DNA of 64,000 nt, taken from NCBI RefSeq assembly GCF_964022235.1, contig NZ_CAXHZL010000016.1, positions 1 through 64,000 of the forward strand, written 5' to 3'. Both the position numbers and the translations under genes were made by a program. Below are positions 43,229 through 53,300 of the stretch, in pieces (the stretch's first letter is position 1; the number at the start of each line of letters is the position of its first letter). The notes beneath the pieces are model-generated. The model was given only the letters and a program-made list of their open reading frames with translations, was not told the DNA's origin and did no database searches. This DNA is from Limimaricola sp964022235. Its GTDB lineage: Bacteria; Pseudomonadota; Alphaproteobacteria; Rhodobacterales; Rhodobacteraceae.

Positions 43229-44667
43229 CGCGGGTTCTCTCCGTCGCCTCCGAATGCGCGCCGCTGGTCAAGACCGGCGGGCTCGCCGATGTGGCGGGCG
43301 CCCTGCCCGCCGCCCTGCGCGCCGAGGGCGTCGAGATGCGCACCATCCTGCCGGGCTACCCGGCAGTGATGGCCGCTCTCGATCCCGGCGCGGTTCAGGT
43401 GATGACGGAGACCGCGCTTTTCGGCGGCCCGGCGCGCGTGCTCGCGGGCCGGGCCGCCGGGCTCGACCTCTTCGTGATCGACGCCCCGCATCTCTACATG
43501 CGCGAGGGTTCGATCTACCTTGGCGCCGACGGCAACGACTGGCCCGACAACCCGCAACGCTTCGCGGCGCTGAGCCTTCTTGCCGCGCGGATCGGCACCG
43601 AGGGGGTAACCTTCGACGGCCACGAGTGGCGGCCGGATGTGTTGCATTGCCACGATTGGCAAGCGGGCTTCGTGCCCGACTACCTCGCACAGATGGGCGG
43701 GCGCTGCGCCACGATCCTGACGATCCACAACATCGCCTTTCAGGGTCTCACCGGTCACCACATGATCGAAACGCTGCGCCTGCCGCGGTCGCGGTTTCAT
43801 GCCGAAGGCTTCGAATATTACGGAAAGCTGTCGGCGTTGAAAGCCGGTCTGATGCGTGCCGACCGGCTTACCACCGTCTCGCCCACCTATGCCGCCGAAC
43901 TGATGCGGCCCGAGTTCGGCATGGGGCTCGACGGGGTGATGCGGGCGCGGCGACGCGACCTGTCGGGCATTCTCAACGGCATCGATGAGAGTGCGTGGAA
44001 CCCCGCCACGGACCCGCATATCGCCGAAACCTATCATCACCCGGCGGGCAAGGCCGCGAGCCGTGCCGCCTTGCGCGCCGAGATGGGCCTGCCCGAAGCC
44101 TCCGGGCCGCTGTGCTGCGTGGTGTCGCGCCTCACTGAGCAAAAGGGCCTCGATCTGCTGCTCACCGCCCTACCCGCCTTGCTGGAGCGCGGCGGTCAGC
44201 TGGCGCTGCTTGGCTCGGGCGACAGGGCCTTGGAGAACGCCTTTCTCGATGCCGCGCGCGAAGACGGCGTCGCGGTGCGTATCGGCTATGACGAGGCGCT
44301 GTCGCACCGGCTCATTGCCGGGTCGGACGCGATCCTCGTGCCGTCGCGCTTCGAGCCTTGCGGGCTGACGCAGCTTTACGGCCTGCGCTATGGCACGATC
44401 CCGCTCGTGGCGCTCACTGGAGGGCTGGCCGACACGGTGATCAACGCCTCGCCCGCCGCGATCGACCGAGGCGTCGCCACGGGGCTGCAGTTTCACCCCG
44501 TGTCGGCCGATCCGCTCGCGGTAACGCTCGACCGGTTGTGCGACCTCTACGCCGAAGCCGACACCTGGGCGCAGATGCAGGCCAACGCGATGCGCCAGCC
44601 AGTGGGGTGGTCCAGCTCGGCGAGGGCCTATGCGGCGCTCTACCGGGATGCTATCGCCACGGCATGA
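43225..44667 (+). CDS. glgA: Glycogen synthase
   Basis: A 480-residue GT5 enzyme that extends alpha-1,4-glucan from ADP-glucose. The ADP-glucose site KTGGLADV lies at residues 15-22; the C-terminal Rossmann domain contains VSRLTEQKGLDLL and the segment RFEPCGLTQLYGLRYGTIP. The length agrees with GlgA. The start is GTG 43225, overlapping the glgC stop by four bases, and the stop overlaps glgX by four bases (ATGA), so glgC, glgA and glgX are translationally coupled. Confidence 0.96.
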   Translation: MTRVLSVASECAPLVKTGGLADVAGALPAALRAEGVEMRTILPGYPAVMAALDPGAVQVMTETALFGGPARVLAGRAAGLDLFVIDAPHLYMREGSIYLGADGNDWPDNPQRFAALSLLAARIGTEGVTFDGHEWRPDVLHCHDWQAGFVPDYLAQMGGRCATILTIHNIAFQGLTGHHMIETLRLPRSRFHAEGFEYYGKLSALKAGLMRADRLTTVSPTYAAELMRPEFGMGLDGVMRARRRDLSGILNGIDESAWNPATDPHIAETYHHPAGKAASRAALRAEMGLPEASGPLCCVVSRLTEQKGLDLLLTALPALLERGGQLALLGSGDRALENAFLDAAREDGVAVRIGYDEALSHRLIAGSDAILVPSRFEPCGLTQLYGLRYGTIPLVALTGGLADTVINASPAAIDRGVATGLQFHPVSADPLAVTLDRLCDLYAEADTWAQMQANAMRQPVGWSSSARAYAALYRDAIATA

Positions 44668-46778
44668 GCACCAGAACACGGATCAGCGCCGGACGGCCTC
44701 ACCCGCTCGGCGCCACGCCCGATGCGGGCGGCGTCAATTTCGCCGTTTTCAGCCAGAACGCCACGCGCATGCAGCTGTGCCTGTTCGAGCGATTTGGCCG
44801 CGAGACCGCGCGCATCGACATGCCCGAGCGCGAGGGCCATGTCTGGCATTGCTACGTGCCCGGGCTAAAGCCCGGTCAGCACTACGGCTTTCGCGCGCAT
44901 GGGCCGTACCGCCCCGACGAGGGTCATCGCTTCAACCCCAATAAGCTTCTGCTCGACCCCTATGCGCGCCAGATCAGCGGTCACGCGATCTGGCACGACG
45001 CGCTGCACGGCTACGACACGCGTTCGCGCCTGGGCGATCTGAGCTATGACACCCGCGACAGCGCGCCCTACATGCCGCGCGCGGTGGTCTGCAACACCTC
45101 CAAGCTGCTACCCGCGCGCCACCCAGATCGCCCCATGGCCGACACGGTGATCTACGAGGCGCATGTCGCAGGCCTCACCGCCGACCGGCCCGACATCGCG
45201 AGCCGGGGGCGGTTTCAGGGCCTTGCCTCAGACAAGATCATCGACCATCTGGGTCGGCTCGGCGTCACCGCGATCGAGCTTCTGCCGGTGCACGCCTTCG
45301 TCAACGACCGCTTCCTGGTCGAAAAGGGCTTGTCGAACTACTGGGGCTACCAGTCGATCGGCTTCTTCGCGCCGGAGCCGCGCTATCTCGCGAGCCACGA
45401 CATCGCCGAGTTTCGCGCCATGGTCGACCGTTTCCACTCGGCGGGGATCGAGGTGATCCTCGACGTGGTCTACAACCACACCGGCGAGGGCAATCAGATG
45501 GGCCCCACCCTGTCGTTCCGGGGCCTCGACAACGCCAGCTATTATCGGCTGGCCGAGAACCGGCGCTACCACATCGACGATACCGGCACCGGCAACACGC
45601 TCAACATCGAGCATCCGATGGTGCTGCGCATGGTGATGGATTCCTTGCGCTACTGGGTCGAGGTGATGGGGGTCGATGGTTTCCGCTTCGATCTGTGCAC
45701 CTCGCTGGGCCGCCGCGCCACGGGGTTCGACCGCAACGCCCCGTTCTTTCAGGCGCTGCGCCAAGACCCGGTGCTGGGTCGCACGAAGCTCATCGCCGAG
45801 CCGTGGGACATCGGACCGGGCGGTTACCAGCTCGGCGCTTATCCCGCGCCGTTTTCGGAATGGAACGACAAGTTCCGCGACGAGGTGCGCGACTTCTGGC
45901 GCGGCACGCCCGGCATGATCGGCAAGATGGCCGCCCGCATCTCGGGTTCGGCGCAGCAGTTCGACCACGACAACCGCCCCGCCACCTCGTCGGTGAACTT
46001 TCTCACTGCGCATGACGGCTTCACGCTGATGGACGTGGTTTCCTATAACGAGAAGCACAACAAGCTCAACGGCGAGAACAATCGCGACGGCCATTCGGCC
46101 AACCACAGCGACAACATGGGGGTCGAAGGCCCCACCGAAGATCCAAAGCTTTCGGCCGCGCGCGCGCGGCGTCGACGCAACATGCTGGCGACGCTGATGA
46201 TCAGCCAAGGCACGCCGATGATCCTCGCGGGCGACGAGCTGGGCAACAGCCAAAGGGGCAACAACAACGCCTATTGCCAGAACAACGAATTGGGCTGGGT
46301 GAACTGGGACGGCAACGACCCCGAATTCCTGAGCTTCGTGCGCAATCTCGTGGCGTTTCGTCACGCGCATCCGATTCTGCGGCAAAAGCGGTTCCTGCAC
46401 GCGCGCAGCCGGAAGATCGACAACCGCACCGACCTTTTCTGGCGCCGCGCCGATGGCCGCCCGATGACCGAGGCCGACTGGGACGATCCCGAGCGCCGCC
46501 TGCTGGCCTTCGAGATGCGCACCGCGTCGGGCACGCCCGATTATGCGGCGCTGGAATACGCGCTTTTCATCGTCATCAACAACGGTGGGCCGTGTTTCGT
46601 CACCCTGCCTGCCCCGCCCGAAGACCATGTCTGGGTGCGCCACATCGACAGCGCCCGGCCCGGCGCCGCCCCGCGCCCGCATGAGGGACGCACCCGTATC
46701 CGGGGCCGTTCCGTCGTCGCCATGGTGCTGGAGCCCTCACAGGACCCCCCGCCCGAACCCGCAAGCCGAGGAGATTGA
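44664..46778 (+). CDS. glgX: Glycogen debranching enzyme GlgX
   Basis: A 704-residue GH13 enzyme that hydrolyses alpha-1,6 branches of limit dextrins. An N-terminal CBM48 domain (about residues 10-110) precedes the catalytic barrel, with VYNHTGEGN, the nucleophile region DGFRFDLCTSLG, the acid/base region LIAEPWDIG and FLTAHDGFTLMD. The length is usual. ATG 44664 shares ATGA with the glgA stop; the in-frame region before it is a shadow of glgA. pgm follows after four bases. Confidence 0.96.
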   Translation: MSTRTRISAGRPHPLGATPDAGGVNFAVFSQNATRMQLCLFERFGRETARIDMPEREGHVWHCYVPGLKPGQHYGFRAHGPYRPDEGHRFNPNKLLLDPYARQISGHAIWHDALHGYDTRSRLGDLSYDTRDSAPYMPRAVVCNTSKLLPARHPDRPMADTVIYEAHVAGLTADRPDIASRGRFQGLASDKIIDHLGRLGVTAIELLPVHAFVNDRFLVEKGLSNYWGYQSIGFFAPEPRYLASHDIAEFRAMVDRFHSAGIEVILDVVYNHTGEGNQMGPTLSFRGLDNASYYRLAENRRYHIDDTGTGNTLNIEHPMVLRMVMDSLRYWVEVMGVDGFRFDLCTSLGRRATGFDRNAPFFQALRQDPVLGRTKLIAEPWDIGPGGYQLGAYPAPFSEWNDKFRDEVRDFWRGTPGMIGKMAARISGSAQQFDHDNRPATSSVNFLTAHDGFTLMDVVSYNEKHNKLNGENNRDGHSANHSDNMGVEGPTEDPKLSAARARRRRNMLATLMISQGTPMILAGDELGNSQRGNNNAYCQNNELGWVNWDGNDPEFLSFVRNLVAFRHAHPILRQKRFLHARSRKIDNRTDLFWRRADGRPMTEADWDDPERRLLAFEMRTASGTPDYAALEYALFIVINNGGPCFVTLPAPPEDHVWVRHIDSARPGAAPRPHEGRTRIRGRSVVAMVLEPSQDPPPEPASRGD

Positions 46779-46782
46779 ACCA

Positions 46783-48414
46783 GTGCAACAGATCACGGTG
46801 AACACCAAACCCATTCAGGGCCAAAAGCCCGGCACCAGCGGGCTGCGTAAGAAGACCCGCACCTTCATGGAGCCGCACTTCCTCGAGAACTACGTGCAGT
46901 CGATCTTCGACGGCATCGGCGGCATCGAGGGCAAGAGCCTCGTCGTCGGCGGCGACGGGCGCTATTTCAACGACCGCGCAAGTCAGGTGATCCTGCGCAT
47001 GGCCGCAGCCAACGGTGCCAAGCGCGTGATCATCGGTCAGGACGCGATCCTGTCGACGCCCGCCGCCTCGCATCTCATTCGCAAGCGCGGCACCGATGGC
47101 GGGCTGATCCTTTCGGCCAGCCATAACCCCGGCGGCCCGGACGCCGACTTCGGCCTGAAGTACAACACCCCCAACGGCGGCCCCGCGCCCGAGACCATCA
47201 CCGACAAGATCTTTGCCGCGACCCAAGGGCTGACCCGCTACCGCATCATCGAGTCTCAAGACATCGACCTCTCCAGCCCCGGCGTCACCAGCCTGGGCGA
47301 GATGGAAATTGAAGTGGTCGATCCGGTGGCAGATTACGCGGCCCTCATGGAGGATCTGTTCGATTTCGACGCGATCCGTGCGCTGCTTGCAGGCGGCTTC
47401 CGCCTGAGCTTCGACGCGATGCACGCCGTGACCGGGCCTTACGCGGTCGAGATCCTCGAAAACCGCCTCGGGGCGGCGTCGGGCTCGGTCGTCAACGCCA
47501 CCCCCTCGCCCGATTTCGGTGGCGGCCACCCCGATCCGAACCCGATCTGGGCCAAGGAGCTGGTGGACACGATGATGGCCGGTGCCGCGCCCGACTTCGG
47601 CGCGGCCTCGGACGGCGACGGCGACCGCAACATGATCATGGGGCGCGGCGTCTACGTCACCCCCTCCGACAGCCTCGCGCTGCTTGCCGCGCACGCCCAT
47701 CTCGCCCCGGCCTACAAGAGCGGGCTCAAGGGTGTCGCGCGCTCCATGCCGACCTCCGCCGCCGTCGACCGCGTGGCCCAGAAGAAGGGCATCGCCTGTT
47801 ACGAGACGCCGACCGGCTGGAAGTTCTTCGGCAACCTGCTCGACGCCGGCAAGGCGACGCTGTGCGGCGAGGAGAGCGCCGGGACCGGATCGGACCACGT
47901 GCGCGAAAAGGACGGGCTCTGGGCGGTGCTATTGTGGCTCAACATCTTGGCCGAGACCAAGAAAGGCGTGAAGGAGCTGCTTGCCGAGCACTATGCCGAG
48001 TACGGGCGCAACTACTACTCGCGGCACGATTACGAGGATGTCGAGAGCGATCGTGCGAACGCACTGATGACCGAGTTGCGCGGCAAGCTGGGCAGCCTGC
48101 CGGGTCAGAGCTTTGCCGGTCTGACCGTGAAGACCGCAGACGAGTTCTCCTACGACGACCCGGTCGATGGCAGCCATTCCGCGGCGCAGGGGCTGCGCGT
48201 GGCCTTCGAGGACGGCGGCCGCGTCGTGTTCCGCCTATCGGGCACCGGCACGGAGGGGGCGACGCTGCGCGTCTACCTCGAATCGCTTGAAACCGATGCG
48301 TCCAAGACCGACCGCGATCCGCAGGAAGCGCTGGCCTCGATCATCGCCGCCGCCGATGGAATCGCGGGTATCAAGGCCCATACCGGCCGCGACGCGCCGA
48401 ACGTCATCACCTGA
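46783..48414 (+). CDS. pgm: Alpha-D-glucose phosphomutase
   Basis: A 543-residue phosphomutase interconverting glucose-1-phosphate and glucose-6-phosphate, feeding GlgC or receiving glucose-1-phosphate from glycogen breakdown. The phosphoserine is S113 in SASHNPGG and the metal loop is DGDGDRN (D277, D279, D281). The sugar-binding segment is GEESAGTGSDH and the phosphate site is RLSGTGTEGATLR. The start is GTG 46783 with GAGGAG about nine bases upstream. Last gene of the glg operon; its stop codon lies in the terminator stem. Confidence 0.95.
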   Translation: MQQITVNTKPIQGQKPGTSGLRKKTRTFMEPHFLENYVQSIFDGIGGIEGKSLVVGGDGRYFNDRASQVILRMAAANGAKRVIIGQDAILSTPAASHLIRKRGTDGGLILSASHNPGGPDADFGLKYNTPNGGPAPETITDKIFAATQGLTRYRIIESQDIDLSSPGVTSLGEMEIEVVDPVADYAALMEDLFDFDAIRALLAGGFRLSFDAMHAVTGPYAVEILENRLGAASGSVVNATPSPDFGGGHPDPNPIWAKELVDTMMAGAAPDFGAASDGDGDRNMIMGRGVYVTPSDSLALLAAHAHLAPAYKSGLKGVARSMPTSAAVDRVAQKKGIACYETPTGWKFFGNLLDAGKATLCGEESAGTGSDHVREKDGLWAVLLWLNILAETKKGVKELLAEHYAEYGRNYYSRHDYEDVESDRANALMTELRGKLGSLPGQSFAGLTVKTADEFSYDDPVDGSHSAAQGLRVAFEDGGRVVFRLSGTGTEGATLRVYLESLETDASKTDRDPQEALASIIAAADGIAGIKAHTGRDAPNVIT

Positions 48415-48457
48415 GACGAAGGGCCCCGCCGCAGGCGCGGCGGGGCCCTTCGTCTCA
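48412..48457. terminator. Perfect 21-bp bidirectional hairpin between pgm and corA
   Basis: 48412-48432 is exactly complementary to 48437-48457 around a four-base loop (AGGC). The outermost three bases on each side are the stop codons of pgm and of the convergent corA gene. With the symmetrical GGGCCCC core it should end transcription from both sides. Confidence 0.85.
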
Positions 48458-49414
48458 GAGCCAGCCCTTGGTCTTGAACCAGACCCATGTGCCCACCGCC
48501 GACGCCACCATCGCGCCGAGCGCGATGTAATAGGCGTAGGGCTCGTTCAACTCGGGCATGTTGGCAAAGTTCATCCCGTAGATAGACGCGATCAGCGTTG
48601 GCGGCAGAAACAGCGCCGCCACGACCGACAGCGTGCGCACCACCGCGTTCTCGTCGAGATTGATCATGCCTAGCGTCGCGTCGGTGGCCAAGGCCACGCG
48701 GCTGTTGAGGAAATCAAGATGCACCTCAAGCGCGTTGATGTCGCGCATCTGCGCCTTGGCCAGCGTGCCGATCTGCGGGTCGCGGTGCTTCATCGTGCCG
48801 TTCCAGACGATGAAAGTCGACAGCATCCTCTCCATCGTGAACAGCGCCAGACGCACCTTGGCGGTCAGCTCGCCCTGTTGGCCGATGTCGCGCAGCGCCA
48901 GCCGCAGACCGTCGACATCGTTCATTTCCTCGCCGTAGACCTCGCTCGCCACCCGGTCGAGCACGCGCCCCGTGGCCTCCAGGAGATCGGCCTGCCGCGC
49001 GATGATCTCCTCGACCAGCCCGAGGAAGATGCGCACCGGCGTGCCCGATCCGGCGCTCGACCTCTCGGCGCGGGTGGAAAAGGTCTCGAAGGGGCGCGGC
49101 CGGTGGTGGCGCACCGTCACCAGCCGCTCGGGCGTCAGAAGGAAGGTCACGGGGGCCGAGAACTGCCGCCCCTCATCGTCGCGTCCGGGCAGCATTACCG
49201 TCATCACCTGACAATCGCCCTCGCGGTGCAGGCGGTTGGAGATCTCGATCTCCTCCATGTCCTCGAGCGAGGGCACGTTGATCCCCAGAGCCTCGATCGC
49301 CGCCGTCTCCGCCGCATCGGGCCAGAGCAGGTCGATCCAGATCGCGCTCTCGAGGCCGTGCCCTTCGGACAATAGGGCAAGGCCCGTGCCTTGGGGCTGG
49401 TAGGCGGCGATCAT
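48455..49414 (-). CDS. corA: CorA family magnesium transport protein
   Basis: A 319-residue channel/transporter for Mg2+ (or Co2+, Ni2+). A long cytoplasmic N-terminal part is followed by two C-terminal membrane helices around residues 262-280 and 293-312. The hallmark GMN motif lies in SIYGMNFANMPEL between them. The C-terminus KTKGWL is typical. ATG 49414 begins MIAAYQPQGT. It is convergent with pgm through the shared hairpin. ZntB-type zinc exporters are related; the length and GMN fit CorA. Confidence 0.92.
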   Translation of the reverse strand: MIAAYQPQGTGLALLSEGHGLESAIWIDLLWPDAAETAAIEALGINVPSLEDMEEIEISNRLHREGDCQVMTVMLPGRDDEGRQFSAPVTFLLTPERLVTVRHHRPRPFETFSTRAERSSAGSGTPVRIFLGLVEEIIARQADLLEATGRVLDRVASEVYGEEMNDVDGLRLALRDIGQQGELTAKVRLALFTMERMLSTFIVWNGTMKHRDPQIGTLAKAQMRDINALEVHLDFLNSRVALATDATLGMINLDENAVVRTLSVVAALFLPPTLIASIYGMNFANMPELNEPYAYYIALGAMVASAVGTWVWFKTKGWL

Positions 49415-49505
49415 CGGCGGTCTCCTCGTCTCGGACTAGCTGTCGAAACAAGGAGCTAGCGCGGTCTCGCTTGCGTCCAGAGCGGCATGAGAGATGGCCG
49501 TCATC

Positions 49506-49718
49506 TCAGAGCTTGTCGTCGGTCTCGTCCTCGGGTGGATCGAAGACCACAAAGAACTGGTAGGCGCACCAGAGCCCGGCCGCGGCAAAGAGCGCGGCCC
49601 AGCCGACTGAGCCCCGCGACAACTCGACAATCGCCCAGGCCAAGGTCAACGCGACCACGAGCACCCGCCGGTACAGCGGAATGAAAAAAGGACTTTGAAC
49701 GTCGAACAGCTTGCCCAT
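49506..49718 (-). CDS. Small membrane protein
   Basis: A 70-residue protein with two membrane segments (about residues 16-31 and 37-55) and an acidic C-terminus (DPPEDETDDKL). ATG 49718 is preceded by GGAG at good spacing; the longer frame to 49781 is not supported. It stands alone between corA and pqiC. It has no recognised family. Confidence 0.65.
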   Translation of the reverse strand: MGKLFDVQSPFFIPLYRRVLVVALTLAWAIVELSRGSVGWAALFAAAGLWCAYQFFVVFDPPEDETDDKL

Positions 49719-49822
49719 GCGATATCTCCGCCTTGTGTCGCCTTGACGTCGTGGGCCGGTCACTTGGGGCGCCGACCCCACCGAAGCAATCGGATGTTCT
49801 CGTTCGCCCGACCCGGTATTTC

Positions 49823-50389
49823 TCAGCGCAGCCCGGTCTTTGCGATGATCTGCGCAAGCTGCGTCATCGCGGTCGCCCGCGCCGCCGCGACGCCGCTGGC
49901 GCCTGAGGCTTGCGGGATCGGCACCGCGATCTCGAAGGTCTCGGCGCGGTCACGCCCCAGCGCATCGCGGGTCGCCACAAAGTACTGCCCCGCCACCTTG
50001 AAGCGCCCCTGCGCATCGGCGAGGAATTCCTCGACCCGCACTTCGACACGGGCTTCGGCAAAATCGTCGAAGGGCCATGGCTCCGAGGCCACGCGCGCCC
50101 CGGTCGAAAGCCTGAGCGCGCGCGACAGCTCCAGCGTCGCGGCGCGCACCGGGTCGTCGGCCCAGAGCAGATCCTCGGCGGGGGTGATCACCCCCTCGGG
50201 CGTCTCGATGTAGATCTCTTCGAGCGCCGCATAGGTCGGCAGGGTGATCTCGCGCAGCTCGACCGAGGCAAATGCGATGGAGACCTTTTCCGTCGGCACG
50301 ACCTGCGGCACCGCGTAGCGCAGCTCCGGCCCGCCGCAGGCGGCGAGACCGACCAGAAGGGCCACGGCGAGAGTGGTACGGTTCATCAT
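49823..50389 (-). CDS. pqiC: PqiC-type outer-membrane lipoprotein
   Basis: A 188-residue lipoprotein with a lipobox VGLAACGG (Cys at residue 18). The body carries features of PqiC/YmbA (LRYAVPQV near the N-terminus, VASEPWPFDDFAEARVEV in the middle). In E. coli PqiC is attached to the inner face of the outer membrane and caps the PqiB needle, forming an intermembrane lipid conduit. It starts three bases after the pqiB stop, so is the last gene of the pqi operon. Confidence 0.82.
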   Translation of the reverse strand: MMNRTTLAVALLVGLAACGGPELRYAVPQVVPTEKVSIAFASVELREITLPTYAALEEIYIETPEGVITPAEDLLWADDPVRAATLELSRALRLSTGARVASEPWPFDDFAEARVEVRVEEFLADAQGRFKVAGQYFVATRDALGRDRAETFEIAVPIPQASGASGVAAARATAMTQLAQIIAKTGLR

Positions 50390-50392
50390 GGC

Positions 50393-53300
50393 CTAGCGTC
50401 CTGTCAGAAGCGAATTGGGGCGGCGTTCGATGGCGCGGGCGAGAGAGCCCACCGCCTCGGCGGCCTTGGAAACGTCGCGCAACGCGGCACGCAGATCGCG
50501 CAGCGCGGGCTCGGTGCCGTCGCCGATGGTGGCGACCGTGCCGTTCGACGTGACCAGCAGCGCCTCGGCGCGGCTGACCAGCGAGGGCAGCGTGCGTGCA
50601 GCCTCGGCCAAGCGGTCGGCAGCGTTGGCGGCCGAGGCGAAGGTGGCGTTGGCGTTCTCGACCACGCCGCCCTCGCTCACTTGGCCAAGGATCACGCGCA
50701 ACTGCTCCAGCGCGCCGTTGAGCTCGCCCGGCAGCGCTCGGGCCGTGTCCTGCTTGAGGATCCGGTCGGCGCTGTTGATGAGGCTGGTGGTCTCGGCGAC
50801 GAGCACCTCGAGCGGCAGGTCGGCGGCCTTGCCCGCCACGGCGTTGAGGCTGTCGATAAGCTGCGGCGCTCCCGCAAGCGAGCGGTCCAGCGAGTCTGCC
50901 GCCCCCGCAGCACTTTCCAGCGCCGCGACAAGGCTGGCACCGCCGCCCCCTTCGTTGACCTCGGCCAGAAGCGTGCGCGCCTCGGCGACGCCAAGCTCCA
51001 GCTCGCCCGCGAGCATGCCGATCTGGCCCGGCAGCGCGCGTGCGGCCTCGGTGCCGATCAGGGCACGGGCATCCTGCGCCAGTCCCGACACGCGGTCGAG
51101 CAACGCGTCCACGGGCAGATCCTGCGCCATCGCGGCCACCGCGTCGATCCGCTCGATCAACTGCGGCACGCCCGCGAGCGAAGCGTCGAGCGTCGTTGCC
51201 GCCCTGCCCGCCGCATCGACCGTGTCGAGCAGCCGAGCGACGCCTTGCTCCTCGTTGAGGCTGGCGATGAGCGTGCGCGCTTCGGCCGTGCCGGTTTCCA
51301 GCTCGGCCAGAAGCGTATTGACGCGGCCCGGCAGAGCGCGCGCATCGTCGGTATCGATCAGGCCGCGCGCAGCCCCGGCAAGGCCGCTCACCTCGGACAG
51401 GAGCGCCTCGAGCGGCAGCTCGTTTGCAGTGGCGACGAGCGTGTCGATCCGGCTCACCAGCTGCGGCACGCCCGCAAGCGAGGCGTCGAGCGTGGCGACG
51501 GCGGCGCCTGCCGCGTCCACCGTATCCAAAAGCCGCGTCACCGCTTGCTGCTCATTGAGCCCGGCGATGAGCGTACGTGCCTCGGCGGTGCCACCCTCCA
51601 GCTCGGCCAAGAGCGCGTTCACGCGGCCCGGTAGGGCCTGCGTCTCTTGTGCGCCTACAAGCGCGCGGGCCTCCTCGGCCAAGCCGGACACTTGGGTCAG
51701 GAGCTGATCGAGCGGCAGCTCGGCTGCGGTTTCCGCGACGCGATTGAGGTTGCCGATCAGCTCGGGCACGCCGTCCAGCGCCGTGTCGAGATCGGCGGTC
51801 ACCGCCGTGGCGCCATCCACAGCATCGAGAATGCGGCGCACCGCCTCGGCCTCGCGCACGTCGTCGAGGATCAGCCGGACATCGGCCACGGCGAGTTCGA
51901 TCTCGCTCATCACGACACCGATCTGACCGGGCACCGCCTGCACCTCGTCCGAGCCGACGAAGCCGCGAATGTCGTCCAGCAGCGCGCGCACGTCGCCCGG
52001 CGTCTGCTGCAGATCCTCGGAGCCGATCAGCCGGGCCGAATTCTCGAGAAAGCTGGTGGCCGAGGCGAGCAGTTCCTCGATCGGCAGGTTGTTGATCCGA
52101 TCGAGCGTGCCCTGCGCCGTCGCCTGCACGTCAGAGATCTCGCTGCCGGTCACCGGCACCGATGGATAGGGCAGCGCATCGACGTCAAGCACCGCCGGCT
52201 CGACGCCGGGCACGTCGATCAACTGCACCTTGAGGCCGCCGGTGAGGATCGAGCCGGTCACGAGCCGGGCCCTGAGCCCCGAGGCCACCTCGTCGACGAA
52301 GTATTGCAGCGCCTGTTCGACGCCACCGTCGTCGGCCATGCCGAGCCGCGATGGCAGGATGTTGAGAACGGTCTGCAGCCGCACGCCCCGGTCGCCGAAC
52401 CGCTCTTCGTCCACAAGGCCGTTGAGTCCGGTGACCGAGCCCACGCGCACACCATCGAGTTCGACCGCCGCCCCCACGGCGAGGCCCGAGACGTTGCCGT
52501 CGAAGACCGCCACGAGGTTCAGCGAGGGACCATCCGGGGTGTTGAAGACCGAATTGCGCGCCGTCTCTTCGGCGTCATAGACCTCGAAGATCTGGCCATC
52601 CTCGGCCAGCGTCGCGCCCGACACGAAGGTGTCGAAGGCCAGACCGCCGGCGAGCAGCGCCGCGACGCTGTCAAAATCGATCTCGGCGCCGCCGGTGCCG
52701 ATCTTGACCGAAAAGCCCGAGGTATCCCAGAACCGCGTCGTTTCGGTGACGAGGTTGTCATAGGGCGCATAGATCACGCCCGGCGCTTCGACGTAGAAGC
52801 CGTCCGTCGACACGCCTGCCGCACCGATCCGGCCCGCCTCGACACCCTTGTAGAGGATCGGGCTGTTGCCCGAGAGCACGCCTTCGGTGGCGCGCAGGAT
52901 AATTTCGATGCCTTGCTGATCGGGGCCGAGGAGCGGCGCGTGATCGAGACCCTCGAAGCTCGTCAGCGCCTCACCCATGCGCCCGTCCCACTGGCCGCGC
53001 AGATAGACGCCGGACAACACGGTATCGAGGCCCGACACGCCTTCGGTCGTCACCTCGGGGCGCACCACCCAGAACTCTGCGTCGTCGTCGATGAAGGGCG
53101 CGATGTCCTTGGAGACCCGGATCGCGATACGGACCTTGTCGAGGGACTCGGTGAAGCCCACCTCCTCGACCAAGCCCACCGCCACGTCGCGAAAGCGCAG
53201 TTCGGTCTCGCCCGCGAGCACGCCGCCCGCCTCGTCGAAGATCACTTCGATCAGGGGGCCCTGATCCGACCACTGCTTCCAGCCGATGCCCAGCGCCACC

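Noticed and set aside
50588..51766. Regular repeats as a CRISPR array or mobile repeat
   Set aside because: The units are 300 bp, in frame and conserved at the protein level without spacers; they are internal repeats of pqiB.
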